Assembly: GCF_020740795.1 (NCBI RefSeq)
Contig: NC_067285.1
Coordinates: forward strand, 74,686,342 to 74,750,341
From: Apus apus
Lineage: Eukaryota; Chordata; Aves; Apodiformes; Apodidae
Direction: 5' to 3'
Length of the DNA: 64,000 nucleotides
In this document: in pieces, positions 28,023 to 39,900 of the stretch
Layout: each line of letters begins with the position of its first letter
Position numbering within the stretch: the first letter of the stretch is position 1
Notes under the pieces: model-generated
Told to the model about the DNA's origin: nothing
Seen by the model: only the letters and a program-made list of their open reading frames with translations
The model's database searches: none
Translations under genes and position numbers: made by a program

Positions 28023-28207
28023 TTGCAGCCCAGAAAGCCAGCTGTCCTGTGTTGAGGGCTCCAGAACTGGACACAGTACTCCAGGTAGGGACTCATGAGT
28101 GTGGAGTAGAGGGGCAGAATCACCTCTCTTGACCTGCTGGCCATACTTCTTTTGATGCAGCCCAGAACAGGGTTGGCTTTCTGGGCTGCAAGTGCAAGTT
28201 CTTAAAC
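28023..28207 (-). mobile_element. CR1 LINE fragment in opposite orientation
   Basis: Reverse strand reads the stretch that follows the left fragment in CR1: from TTGCACTTGCAGCCCAGAAA (28195 leftwards) to the region ending in the reverse complement of GGGCTCCAGAACTGGACACA. The two fragments meet head on and share about 20 bp as an inverted repeat. Confidence 0.85.
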
Positions 28208-28209
28208 AC

Positions 28210-29450
28210 CTGACAGGGGTGAGTTTCAGTAACATGTGTCATCTAACAGAAAATATTCAGCTTTGCAAGACATGACTGGAAGGTGCGTCATCTGTATTTG
28301 GATTTAAAAAAAAAAATAAATCATTATTTATTTATTCATACTTCCTTTGACCTCTTCCCTTATGTTAAGCCTGTTCTCAAGGTACTGGGAAAGCCGTGGC
28401 TTCCTGTATATATACCCTGTTTTGCAAGTTAAACACTGACTTATGCAAGACATTTTGGAGGTTGGTAGCAGAAGCTTCTGTCTTGAAGACCAGTCTTCAA
28501 GTGACCAGGTATAGTATGTCTATATAATCAACATTAAGGTAAGTTCTGTTAAAGCTTCTTACATCTCACAATTCATCTCTACCTGCTTGCCTTGTAATTT
28601 GTCAACACTGGGATCAGCTCTTCTCTTTAATGTTGATTTGAACTATTTTATTCCTATTATCAATTTCTTAGTTTAAGCCTTTACCAGCTTTTTTGTAGTT
28701 TTACCTGGCCTTTTAGGACATACAATGTTTGCAGCTATTCTTTCTGTTGTGCTGTGTTAATATCCTAACTAGTCTTGCAGGATTTTTCTAGGGCTTGAAA
28801 ATGAAATATAACTGAATATTAGCAGAGCAAAGATAGCCCTCCTTATAGAACAAATAATGATTTGGTCTTGCTGACCTGAACACATTTCTCCTTAACACAT
28901 TATCCTCAGGATCCTACTTGCTTTGTTATGCTATGTTGCTATGTTATAAAACAGTGTCTTCTTCATGCAGTATAGTGCACCCTCTCACTTCTTTCCAAAT
29001 ATAAACCTGAGAAGTTTTCTGAGTATTTCCATGGTGTAATTGTCAACAGTATGTTGTTACTAGTAACATAAGTACCTGATCTCCATCATGAAGTGTTATT
29101 AGGATTTCTATTGTTCCTAATGTATTTCTGTTGTTTCTAATTGACATAGCTTTAGGATTCTCATTTTGGGCTAGAAAAAAATATAGTTGCCTCAGCCTGC
29201 TTGTCTTGCCACACAAATTAAAAAAGTGTGGAGTTACTCAAGTCTTGTAAGCAGAAATCTATGAGTGTGAAGGTTGAAGTTGTTTGGGGTTTTTTTTTGT
29301 TTTGTGTTGTTTGTTTGTTTATTTTGGGTTTTTTGGTAAGATTTATTTATATACTTGCCAGTGAGTCATGAATTGCTGAAAAAGACAGATTCAGACAAGT
29401 TAAAGATATCTGAAAATTTGCATAGTGTTCAGCAAACTGTTTTGGCCGAA
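28210..29450. other. Intergenic, AT-rich, no gene recognised
   Basis: Unique sequence with an A-rich run near 28305-28320 and a T/G-only tract at 29290-29335. Nothing coding was recognised. Confidence 0.6.
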
Positions 29451-29487
29451 ATAATGGAATCATATTTTGTCCAATGGAATCATACGT

Positions 29488-30224
29488 TGTCCTGGTTTCA
29501 GCCAGGACAGAACCAGTTTTTTTAAGTAATTTTACTTTTCAGTTAAGTCCCTTCTAAGTAGCTGCAGTTGCTGAAATTAACAGCATGTTTCTCAGTCAGT
29601 GTCTGTTTCTAGGATTGATAATGCTCCATGTTTACAGTTACTTCTGGAGAATGGTATGCAGAACCAAGGCCACTGCTTGGTTCTGAAAAAACATCATACG
29701 CTTTGGAACCTGAAGGGAGTAAAGGGATCACACCTGAGACCCTCCTGTGGGAAGGAGTGGACCAGACAGGAACCAAAGTTGACCAAACGAAGTATTCCAC
29801 CCCATATGTGTCATACTCTGTACAAATCTGAGGGATCACAAGGGACAAGCTCCCTTCATCCATGGCTGGCATCCTGGGAGGACTATTTGATCCTGATCCA
29901 TGTGTTCCTGCATCCAGTTTCTATCTGCCACCAACTCCAGGAGTCTCCAGGTCTTTTCCAGGGCCTGCCCTGCAGTCTCAGAGGTGATGTAAGCATTAAT
30001 GGGGGGAAGCGTGATACCACTTTTGTATATATTTGTATATATTGGTACATATATAATTATTTTCCCTTTCATCATTATTGTTTCATTAAAGCTGTGTAGT
30101 TTAGTTTCCAACATGCAAGTCTCCCTCCCTTATTCTTTTTAATTTCCCTAGAGGGGAAAGGAGAAGGATTAATAGGGAGTGTCTGTCATTCGTTCAATTG
30201 CCAACCCAGAGTTAAACAATAACA
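29488..30224 (+). mobile_element. Solo LTR of an ERVL-type endogenous retrovirus
   Basis: Begins TGTCCTGGTTTCAGCC, the common start of avian ERV LTRs, and ends near AGTTAAACAATAACA, giving TG...CA ends about 737 bp apart. Inside are TATA-like TGTATATATT runs near 30026-30040 and an ATTAAA poly(A) signal at 30085-30090. No viral genes flank it, so it is probably a recombined solo LTR. Flanking ACGT/ATGT could be a decayed 4-bp target duplication. ORFs inside it are not viral proteins. Confidence 0.75.
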
Positions 30225-30240
30225 ATGTAAATAAATATTA

Positions 30241-30278
30241 ACATATATATATATATATATATATGTGTATATATGTAT
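30241..30278. repeat. (AT)n microsatellite
   Basis: A run of AT dinucleotides, then GTATATATGTATAT, just outside the right edge of the LTR. Confidence 0.9.
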
Positions 30279-30279
30279 A

Positions 30280-32480
30280 TTTATCTAGAAATAAGTATTT
30301 TTATAAAAGTCAATGACATTTTCTTCAACATTACCAAATTTATGAGGCTGCATCTGTTAGTAAAATATAATCAACTATATAGTGTCATGTATAGACATAA
30401 GAGAGAGGTAAACCAGATTTGAAATCTGCTGGTTGGGACATTTTCTGAACAGGGAGCACCTGAGGTCTACTCCATGCTCTAATTAGTATTATTAGCTTAC
30501 TGAGGCCATGCCCAGGAGCCTGGTTATGCTTAGAGCATGGGAATGCCCTTGGGGTTAGTGTATTCCTCTGAGACTAAGGCAAGTGCAAAATCTTTTCCCA
30601 CATTGTGAGGAGATTTGGCCTTTGCCTGTGATGAAAGTCATTGTCTCTGAGCTATGGAAAATAAGAGGTGTTGATTTATTCCTCCTGCTCAATTTTGTGA
30701 ATGCTCCTATGCTCGCTGAGAATCGAACAGTTGTTTCTTAATCCCTTATTAAAAAATAATTAGTACATGTGAACTCGAAATATTTCACAGTATATAGAAT
30801 GCCCTGTTTTGCACAAGATACGTATGTGCATGTGTTTTTATAAGTACTGATTTTCTTAATTTTTTTAGGGGTAGGGGGTTAATAAGTATGGAAATTAATG
30901 TAAATCCATTCAGATCTGGTTGTGAGACTAATTTTGTGTAGAGGAATAATAATGCACTGCTTGAGTAAATGAAAAGAAATAGATTATTTCTGAGCCTACT
31001 TGTATCTTTAGTGTCATTGTATTATAGGGAAATAAATTTGAAGTGATGCCAATGAGAACTGCTACCCTGTAAAAAAGGTTTTTTTGACTGATCAGAAAGT
31101 TATCCCAGAAAGTGATACTGTAAATCTAAAATCCCAGCATCAGCAGATTTGTTTACTCTGTGTAGGATTTGCAAGGGAAAGTGATGAAGAAAACAGGGAA
31201 TATTTAGTCTGTGATACGTGTAGCCAAGAAACCTGGTAAAGAATACTAGTTCAGCTACCTTTATTTGCAGTTCATTTTGCAGCTTGGAGAGCATTGCACA
31301 TATTGCATGTAATTCTAAAGTGGTATGAAGTCATACACAAATTCATAATACAGTTCAAGCTCTTTGGAGGGAGAGAGGTCAGAGGGATAACACTTCTGTC
31401 ATCCTAAATCTGAACAGGAATCTGTTGAAACAATATATCAGGGAGTCTCTGTACATACAAGTCTTGCACAATGCTTAGGCATCTCCCAAAGTTTTCTAGC
31501 AGTAAAGATGGAGAGTTGAAGGCACCAAGAAGTGTTCAGAAGGTGCCTTTGCACATGGTTGAGTTGTTATAACCCTGGAATTAAACTGGGCAGCGAAGCT
31601 TCTGAATCCAGTTGACTTTGTAAGCTGGTAAGGACTAGGGGAGCAGAACTTTTGTTCTTGCTATGAAGACATACATCAAATAATCCAGGACTGACAGGAC
31701 ACTGAAAGATAACAAATATAGGTGAATACAGACAAATAGATCTGTAAGTATTTATATACAGTAGTTGCATTTTCAGGTCTGAAATTCAGATGCTGGATGA
31801 GTTTCCAAGCTGGTGTCCTAGAAGACATTATTTCCATTATCTTCTTGGTCAGAACTAGACAACTCATAAATTAGGAAAATATCCATAGGATCACAAAGGA
31901 TTATTAACAAAATGTCCTGAAAATGGATTCAGTATATATTGGTGATGGAATGGGATGTTACACAGGCTCACCCTTTTAGATTAAAAGGTTAGGGTATAAT
32001 ACATATTACATTTTGGGAGACAAGATTCTGTTTGTAGAAGGAGGAACAGGATGTGTGATTTTTTAAACTTTTCAAAATTTTTAACCTTTCAAAATTTTCC
32101 AGTGGGGCTTTGTGTCCTTTAAAAATAGTGATAAAAACCCCCTGTTACAGAAGATGCTCTTTAGCATTTAGTCTTTTGCTTTTATCCGTTGTCCTTTACA
32201 TAGTGTTTTGATGAAGTCTAAACACTTATGACTAGAAAAAACAAGTTGAAAAAACAGGTGGCTTTAGAAGTCCTGTAGTATTTGTGATCTAGATGAGACT
32301 GTGACATGATGGGATTTGCTCTCAAAATAATATTCTCAGTACCAGAAAGGAATTCTTGCTTTATTCTTTGCTTTCTGTGATGCAGCAAAGCTACCTTATA
32401 GGTGATTGTTCATAGTTTTCCCTGTGAGGTCAATCAAACACAGACATGTTATTCTGCAATAGTACTATTTGAATATTTCA
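30280..32480. other. Intergenic, no gene recognised
   Basis: Unique AT-rich DNA between the LTR and the next CR1. ORFs are short and unlike any known family. Confidence 0.6.
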
Positions 32481-32484
32481 GAGA

Positions 32485-33432
32485 GCACTCTGTCACTCCC
32501 CAGGGCTCAGAATTTGGGTCAGTTGTGTCTAATATCTTTATCAATTATTGAGTGCACCCTCAGTAAATTTGCAGATTACACTAAGCTGGGTCTGAGAGTA
32601 GGAAAGCTCTGCAGAGGGTTGAACAGGCTGGATCGATGGTCTGAGGCCAATTGTATGAGGTTCAATAAGGCTGTGTCAGATCTTGCACTTGGGTCACAAC
32701 AACCCCATGTACCACTACAGGCTTGGGGAAGAGTGGCTGGAAATCTGCCCAGAGGAAAAGGACCTGGGGGGGCTGATAGACAGCTGGCTGAATGTGAGAT
32801 AGCAGTGTGTCCAGGTGGCCAAGAAGGCCAACAACATCATGTCTTGTATCAGAAATAGTGTGGCCAGCAGGATTAGGGAAGTGATTGTCCTCCTGTACTC
32901 AGCACTGGTGAGACCTCATCTCGAATTCTGTGTTCAGTTTTGGGCCCCTCACTACAAGAAGGACATTGAGGTGCTGGAGCCTGTCCAAAAAGGGCAATGA
33001 AGCTGGTGAAGGGTCTGGAGCACAAGTCTTATGAGGAGTGGCTGAGGGAACTGGGGTTGTTTAACCTGGAGAAAATGAGGCTGAGGGGAGATCTCTCTCT
33101 CTCAAAATACCTGAAAGGAGGTTGTAGTGAGGTGGGTATTGGTCTCTTCTCCCTAGTAACAAGGAATAGAACAAGAGGAAATGGCCTCAAATTGAGCCAG
33201 GGGAGGTTTAGATTGGTTATTAGGAAAAATTTCTTCAGGAAAAGGTTTGTCAGGCACTGGAACAGGCTGCCCGGGGAAGTGGTTGAGTCACCATCCCTGG
33301 AGGTATTTGTAAGACATGTAGATGTGGTGCTGAGGGACAAGGTTTAGTGGTTGATTTGGCAGTGTGCTAGGTTCATGGTGGGACTTGATGATCTTAAAGG
33401 TCTTTTTCAACCAAACCGAATCTATGATTGTA
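32485..33432 (+). mobile_element. CR1 LINE 3' fragment (0.95 kb) just upstream of CPE
   Basis: Covers the second half of RT to the 3'[18 protein letters not shown] (the catalytic FADD is altered to FADY), then [39 protein letters not shown], and GGTGGGACTTGATGATCTTA ending at CAACCAAACCGAATCTATGA. Frames are broken, so it is dead. It ends about 330 bp before the CPE start codon. Confidence 0.92.
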
Positions 33433-33579
33433 TTCATTTAGGTTTTTGCCAGTGTATTAACTCGGTGGACTGCATCCATAGCGTGAGGGATAAAAGTATT
33501 TCACCAAATTTAAAAACAAAGTAGATATCACTGGATTCTTCCAGTGCTTTCCTGCATCTGGTCGATGACCACAGCTTCA

Positions 33580-34290
33580 GTGGTACCCTAACCCCCCGCA
33601 TCCCGCTTCCCCTGGCACACCCCGCCGCCCTCCTGCCGCGGGGATGGGGGGAATGGCCGGTCCCTCCCCTCCGCCCGCCCCCCGCTCCTGCCCACGCCCT
33701 CCCTTCCTTCCCTCCCTGCCGCCGGGTCCAGCAGCAGCTGCGCGGCCGCGGGCAGGCGGTGGGCATGGCGGTGCGGGTGTTACTGGCGCTCTGCGGGGTG
33801 GTGGCTGCCTGCCGGGCGGCGGCAGTGGCGGAGCCCGGGGCTGGGGTCGCCAGTCGGCGGCGGCGACTGAGCTCCGAGGAGGGCATCTCCTTCGAGTACC
33901 ACCGCTACGCCGAGCTGCGGGAGGCGCTGGTGGCCGTCTGGCTGCAGTGCCCGGCCATCAGCAGGATCTACACCGTGGGTCGCAGCGCCGAGGGCCGAGA
34001 GCTGCTGGTCATCGAGGTCTCCGACCGCCCCGGCGAGCATGAGCCCGGTAAGGGGTCGGGCGGTGCGGCGACCCCCGGCGCTGTCCGCACCTGGCGGCAG
34101 GTAGCGGCGGAGCGAAGTGGGGCTGCTGCTTTGGGCCTGGGGTCCGGCGGCACTGAACAGACGCTGTCCCTAAAATACTCGTGCCGGTAGCGGCGCCGGC
34201 TGCCAGCGATCGCCTGCGCTCGGCGCAAAGCGTCTTCTTGTCTCTGCGGTTGAATTTAGCCCCCTTTAAAGAGCGGAACGCGCTGAAATC
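33580..34290 (+). promoter_or_regulatory. CPE: CpG island, CPE promoter, 5'UTR and exon 1
   Basis: Abrupt change to GC/CpG-rich sequence with several GC boxes (for example CTCCGCCCGCCCCC near 33669) and no clear TATA or CCAAT. The transcription start is somewhere before 33765 and cannot be placed. Long ORFs in other frames here are composition artefacts. Confidence 0.8.
33765..34047 (+). CDS. CPE: Carboxypeptidase E, coding exon 1 only
   Basis: CPE is the zinc carboxypeptidase of secretory granules that removes C-terminal Lys/Arg from prohormone intermediates; it also acts as a sorting receptor. The exon encodes 94 residues plus one base. M1 to about A20 is a signal peptide ([20 protein letters not shown]). 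R31-R34 is a furin-type propeptide site. The mature start is [20 protein letters not shown], then [20 protein letters not shown], nearly as in mammals. The donor is GTAAGG at 34048 (phase 1). The ATG at 33765 has G at -3 and +4; the in-frame GTG at 33759 is not needed. Zinc ligands lie in later exons outside the window. Confidence 0.95.
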
Positions 34291-36877
34291 GCGATGAAGT
34301 ATCAGGAGATGCAGCAGCATCGGGAGTGAAGACGCTGCCGGCTGCTCTGCGGGGAAGCACCTGGTGCAGATGTGCCGAAAGGGAAGGCGTTGGCCTTCCC
34401 GCTCCCTGGCAGGAACCCAAGGTTCAGGGAAAAAAGCATGGAAGAATGAACGTGCCCGTGTGAGCTGTGTAACACGACCAGGCTGCCTTCCGAAACCGTG
34501 TTACCGTGGCACGCTTGCGGGCGTTTGCACAGGTGTCTTGGGATAAGGTGGTTATGTGTAGCTGGGATATAAGATATTTTTTATAAAAGGGCATGTGAGT
34601 GACTCTGCATTTTTTTTATGACAGCAAGTGTGCATTTTTTATAATTTCCAATTTGGAATTGGTAATATCACTTAGGTCTGCATGTGAAAAGACTTAATCT
34701 TGAAAGCAGCTCAGTACTTGAGGCCCAGCCATAAGCCACCTGCAGTCATGTCTTCACATTTCCTTGAGCAGGTTAAAGACCGGGCCTGGAAGTCTGTGAT
34801 TTTTAGCTAGAGATGTGGATTCTGTGAGTCTCTGGGGATTTGGTAAATACACTTGGTTCTCAGTGTGCTGCTTTATGATCTGAATATAATGTTACTTTGC
34901 ATCCTGTAACCTTGCTTTGCATCCTCAAGGATCTTGCATTTTTGCTGACTGCATTAGGGCTACTGATAAAACTTGAAGAACATACAATAATTGGATAAAA
35001 AGAAGATAGAAGAGCAAGGCAGGGTAGCAAAGCATTGTCTTGAGATGAAAAATGTAAGAATTGCAGTGAAACTTGAGAAAATGTCTTTGCGGTTTGTTGC
35101 CGTATTGATATGAAGGGTGATCGTGCAGCTAAGAATTAAATCTACTGCCACTATGTAATTTGCATGCTAGAACGATATGCAATGTTATTGTGACTTTACA
35201 TTACTGTTAGGGGACAGTCATGACAGCTCATTTATTTGGCACTTCTGTCAAGCCAGCTGAAACAGGGATAAGAGCAGCACTCTGTGCAGTCTGAGATGGG
35301 GCTGTGGCTCTTTCTACATACATGGTGCTTCTCCTGTTGGTGTCTGTGACATGAGAAAGGAAACCCTTTCTCATTGAGCCCAAGCAAAAGAGAATCGAAC
35401 TTCATATCAATGAGCAATAGCAAACCTCAGAAAAAGAAATTTGCCATGGATTGTATCCACATAAAAGCTACAGTGAACATCAGGCTTTTTCCTAGAACAT
35501 GCTCGGTCCCTCACAAAGGGAGCCCTATAGATGAAAATGCCACATGTAATGTCGAAGTCACATGTCAGGGAATGTGATGAGTCCAGGCAATCTTTAGTGC
35601 TGAATACTGAAAATGCTGGGGTTTTTTTAGAGGTTAAACCAGAGTTTGAATCGGAGCAAATTAATTGTTTTATTTAAAACCTCAGTTTTATTTTGCAGGG
35701 TCCTGAGTATTTCTCAAGAAGTGGAGAGCTGCTGCAGCTTTCAGTATCTGCAGTGGCACATGAGCGAGGCTCAGGATCTTTTTAGGAGGAGCAGTGATCC
35801 AGACTCCACACCTACTTATGGTTTTGCTTCTTGGAAATAATTGTAAAGGCACTGATAACATCCCTGCTTCTTTGGTACAGAGCCTAAGCACCTATATATT
35901 ATGCTAATGCTTGCATTAAAAGTGTTTTCTTCTTAATAACATGTCCTTTATTCTACTATGTAGGGAAAAGTAGCGCTGTTATTTTTCTATGTGAGCATTT
36001 TTAAGTTCTGCAGTAAAAGAAGTGGAGTCTTGTCCTGGCCTTGGCAGGAGATAAGAGGCTCATCTCAGTTTGTACCTGAGGGTTTCTCACTCCCTCGGAG
36101 CATCCTACCTCAATTCCCAAGGCGACAACAGGAATAATATTATTATTGTGTGATTAAGTCTTGCAGGATCAGGACCTGATTTATCATAACTAATTATAAA
36201 CAAATTGTAGATTCACAGATACACACATACAGGTATTAATTTTTTTTTTTTTTTCATGACAAGCCAAGAAGTTTTCATTCCTGAACATAATCTTTTCCTA
36301 CAAGATATCCTGGGTGTCACAGAGTTTATTTTAAAATATATATAAGTATAAACTCAATAATGTTATGGCTTATAGGTTTACGGCCTGTAGAGAGCTCATG
36401 CTTCTAGAAGGCTGGTGAGTATTCAGGGATGATACCTGAATTATCTGGTGAGGTGCTGTGAAAACGAACAAAAAATGTTCACTTAGTGAGCAAGTTGATG
36501 ACAAAACAAATCAGCAGATCATCAATAAAGATGCTTTGTATCAAGTAAAGTGGCTTTGTACTGAATAAATAAAATACTGCACGCACACATACATTGCGTA
36601 ATCATGCATATTGTATGGCCATGCAGCATTGCATGAATGCATTTGATCATAGGCAAGCATATAAATCAACTTTAATTTTAGAATATCAGCTATTTTCAAA
36701 AATGAATTTGTAATACATGTGCAGTGTTTGAAAAAATGTATGAGAGAAATAGGAAAATTTTAGAGAAGTGCTCTAGACTGCCAAAGCAACTGGAACAAAT
36801 CCTTAGGGAAAAAAGCAACTGGAATGATTGTTAAGGCCTCATCTTTTGCTGGGGTAAATATACATAATGAAGTGGGG

Positions 36878-36910
36878 TTTTTTTTGTTTGTTTGTTTGTT
36901 TGTTTGTTTT
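36878..36910. repeat. (GTTT)n tract
   Basis: T run followed by six or more GTTT units. A simple repeat in CPE intron 1. Confidence 0.9.
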
Positions 36911-39900
36911 GAGTCCTGATACTGCATTGGAAAGCAGAATGACTCCATATGAGCCAGGGTGATTTCTTTTATAAGTATACAGTGTCTTGGCAGATCTTGG
37001 AAACCTTGATTAGTCACTTGGAAGATGAGCATGGCATTCATTGAGCTCTTCCCAGGTATGTGCTAAGGCCAGAAGCATGAGACTACCCGAAGTTTCTGAT
37101 CCTGCATTAAATACTCAGAGAATGTGCTGCCTTCTCTGCAAACTTGAACATCACACCACCTGTGCTTCCCTTCTGGCTCATGCCAGAGTTTGTTCTAATA
37201 TTTTGCAGTTTTTCATTGTGGCAGCAGTTTCTTGGGGCTGATCTTGCACCTGTATGGGAGACTAGAGCTTGCAATTGCTGATGGAAAAGAAGCCCTTGAA
37301 TAAGGAGAACAAAAGATGGAGTAGAAGATATTTGAACTCCAACGAACAGGTTTACACTGAGGCAGCTGTTCCATAGAGATAACCCTTGAATTGATGGGGA
37401 CTGGCAGAGGAAGATGTGGATCACAGTGGTTAGAAATAGAAGGCATTTTATGAACCTAGACTAGAAGTGATCAAAATATTTTGGAGTGGCTTTGATAGCA
37501 GGAGAAAATGCAATTTTTTCCTTGTGCTTCTTGAGAGAAGATGGCGGTCGGTAAGGTTAAATGAAGCAAGGAGAAAGCTTGTGCAAAATTGATGGTGCAC
37601 CAAGGGGAAACAGAGGGCAGATGATAGTAAAGCACAGGTGATTTCTTGGACAAAGTAAACAGTATTTTGCCTTAATTTAAGTGCAGGACAATACTGCCTG
37701 CTCCTGAGAGAGGAAATAGGCTCTTGCTTTCGCTATCTGGTGTTCTGTTGAAGAAACACCCAATGGATGCTGATCTCTGGAGGCTTTTTTTATTACCATA
37801 ACTAAGCTCATTAGGAGCATAAGTTGTATTCTTTAATAACAATGAAACATATTTAGAATTGATTAATGCAAAAGCAATTTCTGCACCATTCATGTTCAGC
37901 CACTTGTTTAGGCATGCTGCCACTTTGGACTCGTGTACCATTGATTTCGGTGGTGCAAGACCAGTCCTCTCCCATTACTCTTTCACTTTGAATGTGAAAA
38001 TGAAACATTCTGACATTGTCAAGATTCCTAGGGTTTTTTTTTTTATTCTTTACATGAAAAAAATGCAGATAAATGTTTCTCTCAATGCCTACTTTTAAAA
38101 AATAAATTAGTAAGACTTTACAGTGGTTATTTTTCAACATTTGGTTTTGTGAAAAAGCCCTCAGAAGAAGCTTTACCAATATACTGGTTATGTGTGTTTT
38201 ACGTACAGGCTCTGTAAATTAATTTTGCATCAAATGGAAGGGAGAGAGGATGGATGAAAATACAGATTTTGTGACAAGAAAATTATTTGCAAATTTGTGA
38301 CTACTAAGTCAAATTGTTCATGCTAGAGAAAAGCTAACAGAAATCCTGAAAAATACCAGAATAACGGCATTTTGTAAACAAAATAATGTTTTTTAAAGCA
38401 GCATTTAATTTAGAAGTGTTTTTAAATTTTAAATATTTTATCGTTCAACCTTCCTACCACAAGCATCTCTGAAAACACCTCCAATAGAAGGAAAAGGTTT
38501 ATTTGCAGTTGTGTGAGACATTTCTTTCTCTGTAAAATGGCATGGTTTTGGACTTGGCAATTTCGAACAACACATCACAGTGAGGTGGGAGCACGCTGTG
38601 TGTGAGGTGAGCAGCACAATTGTGACTCGGAGCATTTGCAGGACGCGCGGGTGTGACTTCAGTCACTTTATATGAGGTGCAGCTCTGCTGCATTAATCCT
38701 TGGACCCGTTGCTTTGTCAGAGACCCCTCTTGGCACAGCGAGGAACTGGGTTGGGTGGCTTAGTGCTGGCACTGAGCCTAAATAAGCTGCTTGACTTCCC
38801 AAACTGCAGCTCCTGTCCTGGCCCCCACAAAGTCACCTAATCTCAGGCTCTCAGCTTCTCACAGTCCAGCCCAGCAGTGCTGGAGCCATTTCCTCCTGCA
38901 AAATGATTAAAGGATTACTAAAAGGGAAATGAAAATCATGCCTCTACTGTATATTAGTGAATGGGGAAATCCAGGATCTCGCTGGTAATACAGAAACTGT
39001 GTCTAGGGTGGTTTTTTTCTGTCATTGAGGTGCTCCCTCATTCAGCTGTGGCACCAGCCATGTGAGCTAATACTTTCTGTGATAAGAAATTACGATGAGC
39101 AAAGCCAACAAACTCACAGGGAAAAAAAATTCTTGCTTATAGTCTTCATATTTCTCTGTGGCACAAACCCCATTTTAAAATATTGTTTAAATGATTGTAA
39201 TTTGGAGGGCTCTGCAGCCATTCCAAAGGCCTATAAGTGAGTGCAGCAACAAGACGAAACAAATGTGTAGGAGGCTGCTGTGATTTCAGCCCAGCGTGGG
39301 TAGGACTCTGCTGTGCTGCTTTATTAGGGTAGACCAGGAGGGGCGAGACCGCTCAGTACCACCTGTGGGTCTTGTGGACTTCTCTTCTTCAGACAGGCAA
39401 ATGCAACCCTAAGTTCAGCAGCAAGGCATGTTGGCAGTGGTGATATCAAGAGGCACAGAGCTCATCTCTTGGTTATGGTGATGTCGTCATATGCTGTTGT
39501 TCTAATTGTATAATTTACAATTAATTAAACCTGGTTTTCTAAAGCATCTTTACCCTTGTAATTTGCCTGTAAAAATCTCGTGAGCTCTTTGATGTGCCCT
39601 ATTAACATTTCCCAGTTTTTCAGGGCATTAATATACGACAAGAGCTTGGTATTAAAACTAGATATCAGAGAGCAAACCTATTTTTTGCATGCCTGAGATT
39701 TAAGCAAATGTCAGTTTTTATCAATGGCCACCCATTCAGCATTCCCATTCCAAAGGGAGCTGGGTGGTGGTCAGTGCAAGCGCACCAAGTTCATACTCAT
39801 CCATGTGCATTGCATAAAGGTGTAGGGACTGTCTGTGAATGGGGGGATATAACCAAACCAGTTTGTATGAGGAGTACAGGAGATGCTGTGCTGACCATGT

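Noticed and set aside
27428-28144. 238-codon minus-strand ORF
   Set aside because: It spans the join of two opposed CR1 fragments and partly reads CR1 antisense.
29599-30099. 166-codon ORF inside the solo LTR
   Set aside because: LTRs of this type are non-coding, and the translation resembles no retroviral protein.
33759-33764. In-frame GTG two codons before the CPE ATG
   Set aside because: The ATG at 33765 has a good initiation context and gives a normal signal peptide.
33434-34320. Several long ORFs on both strands around CPE exon 1
   Set aside because: Shadows of the CpG island and of the true CPE frame.
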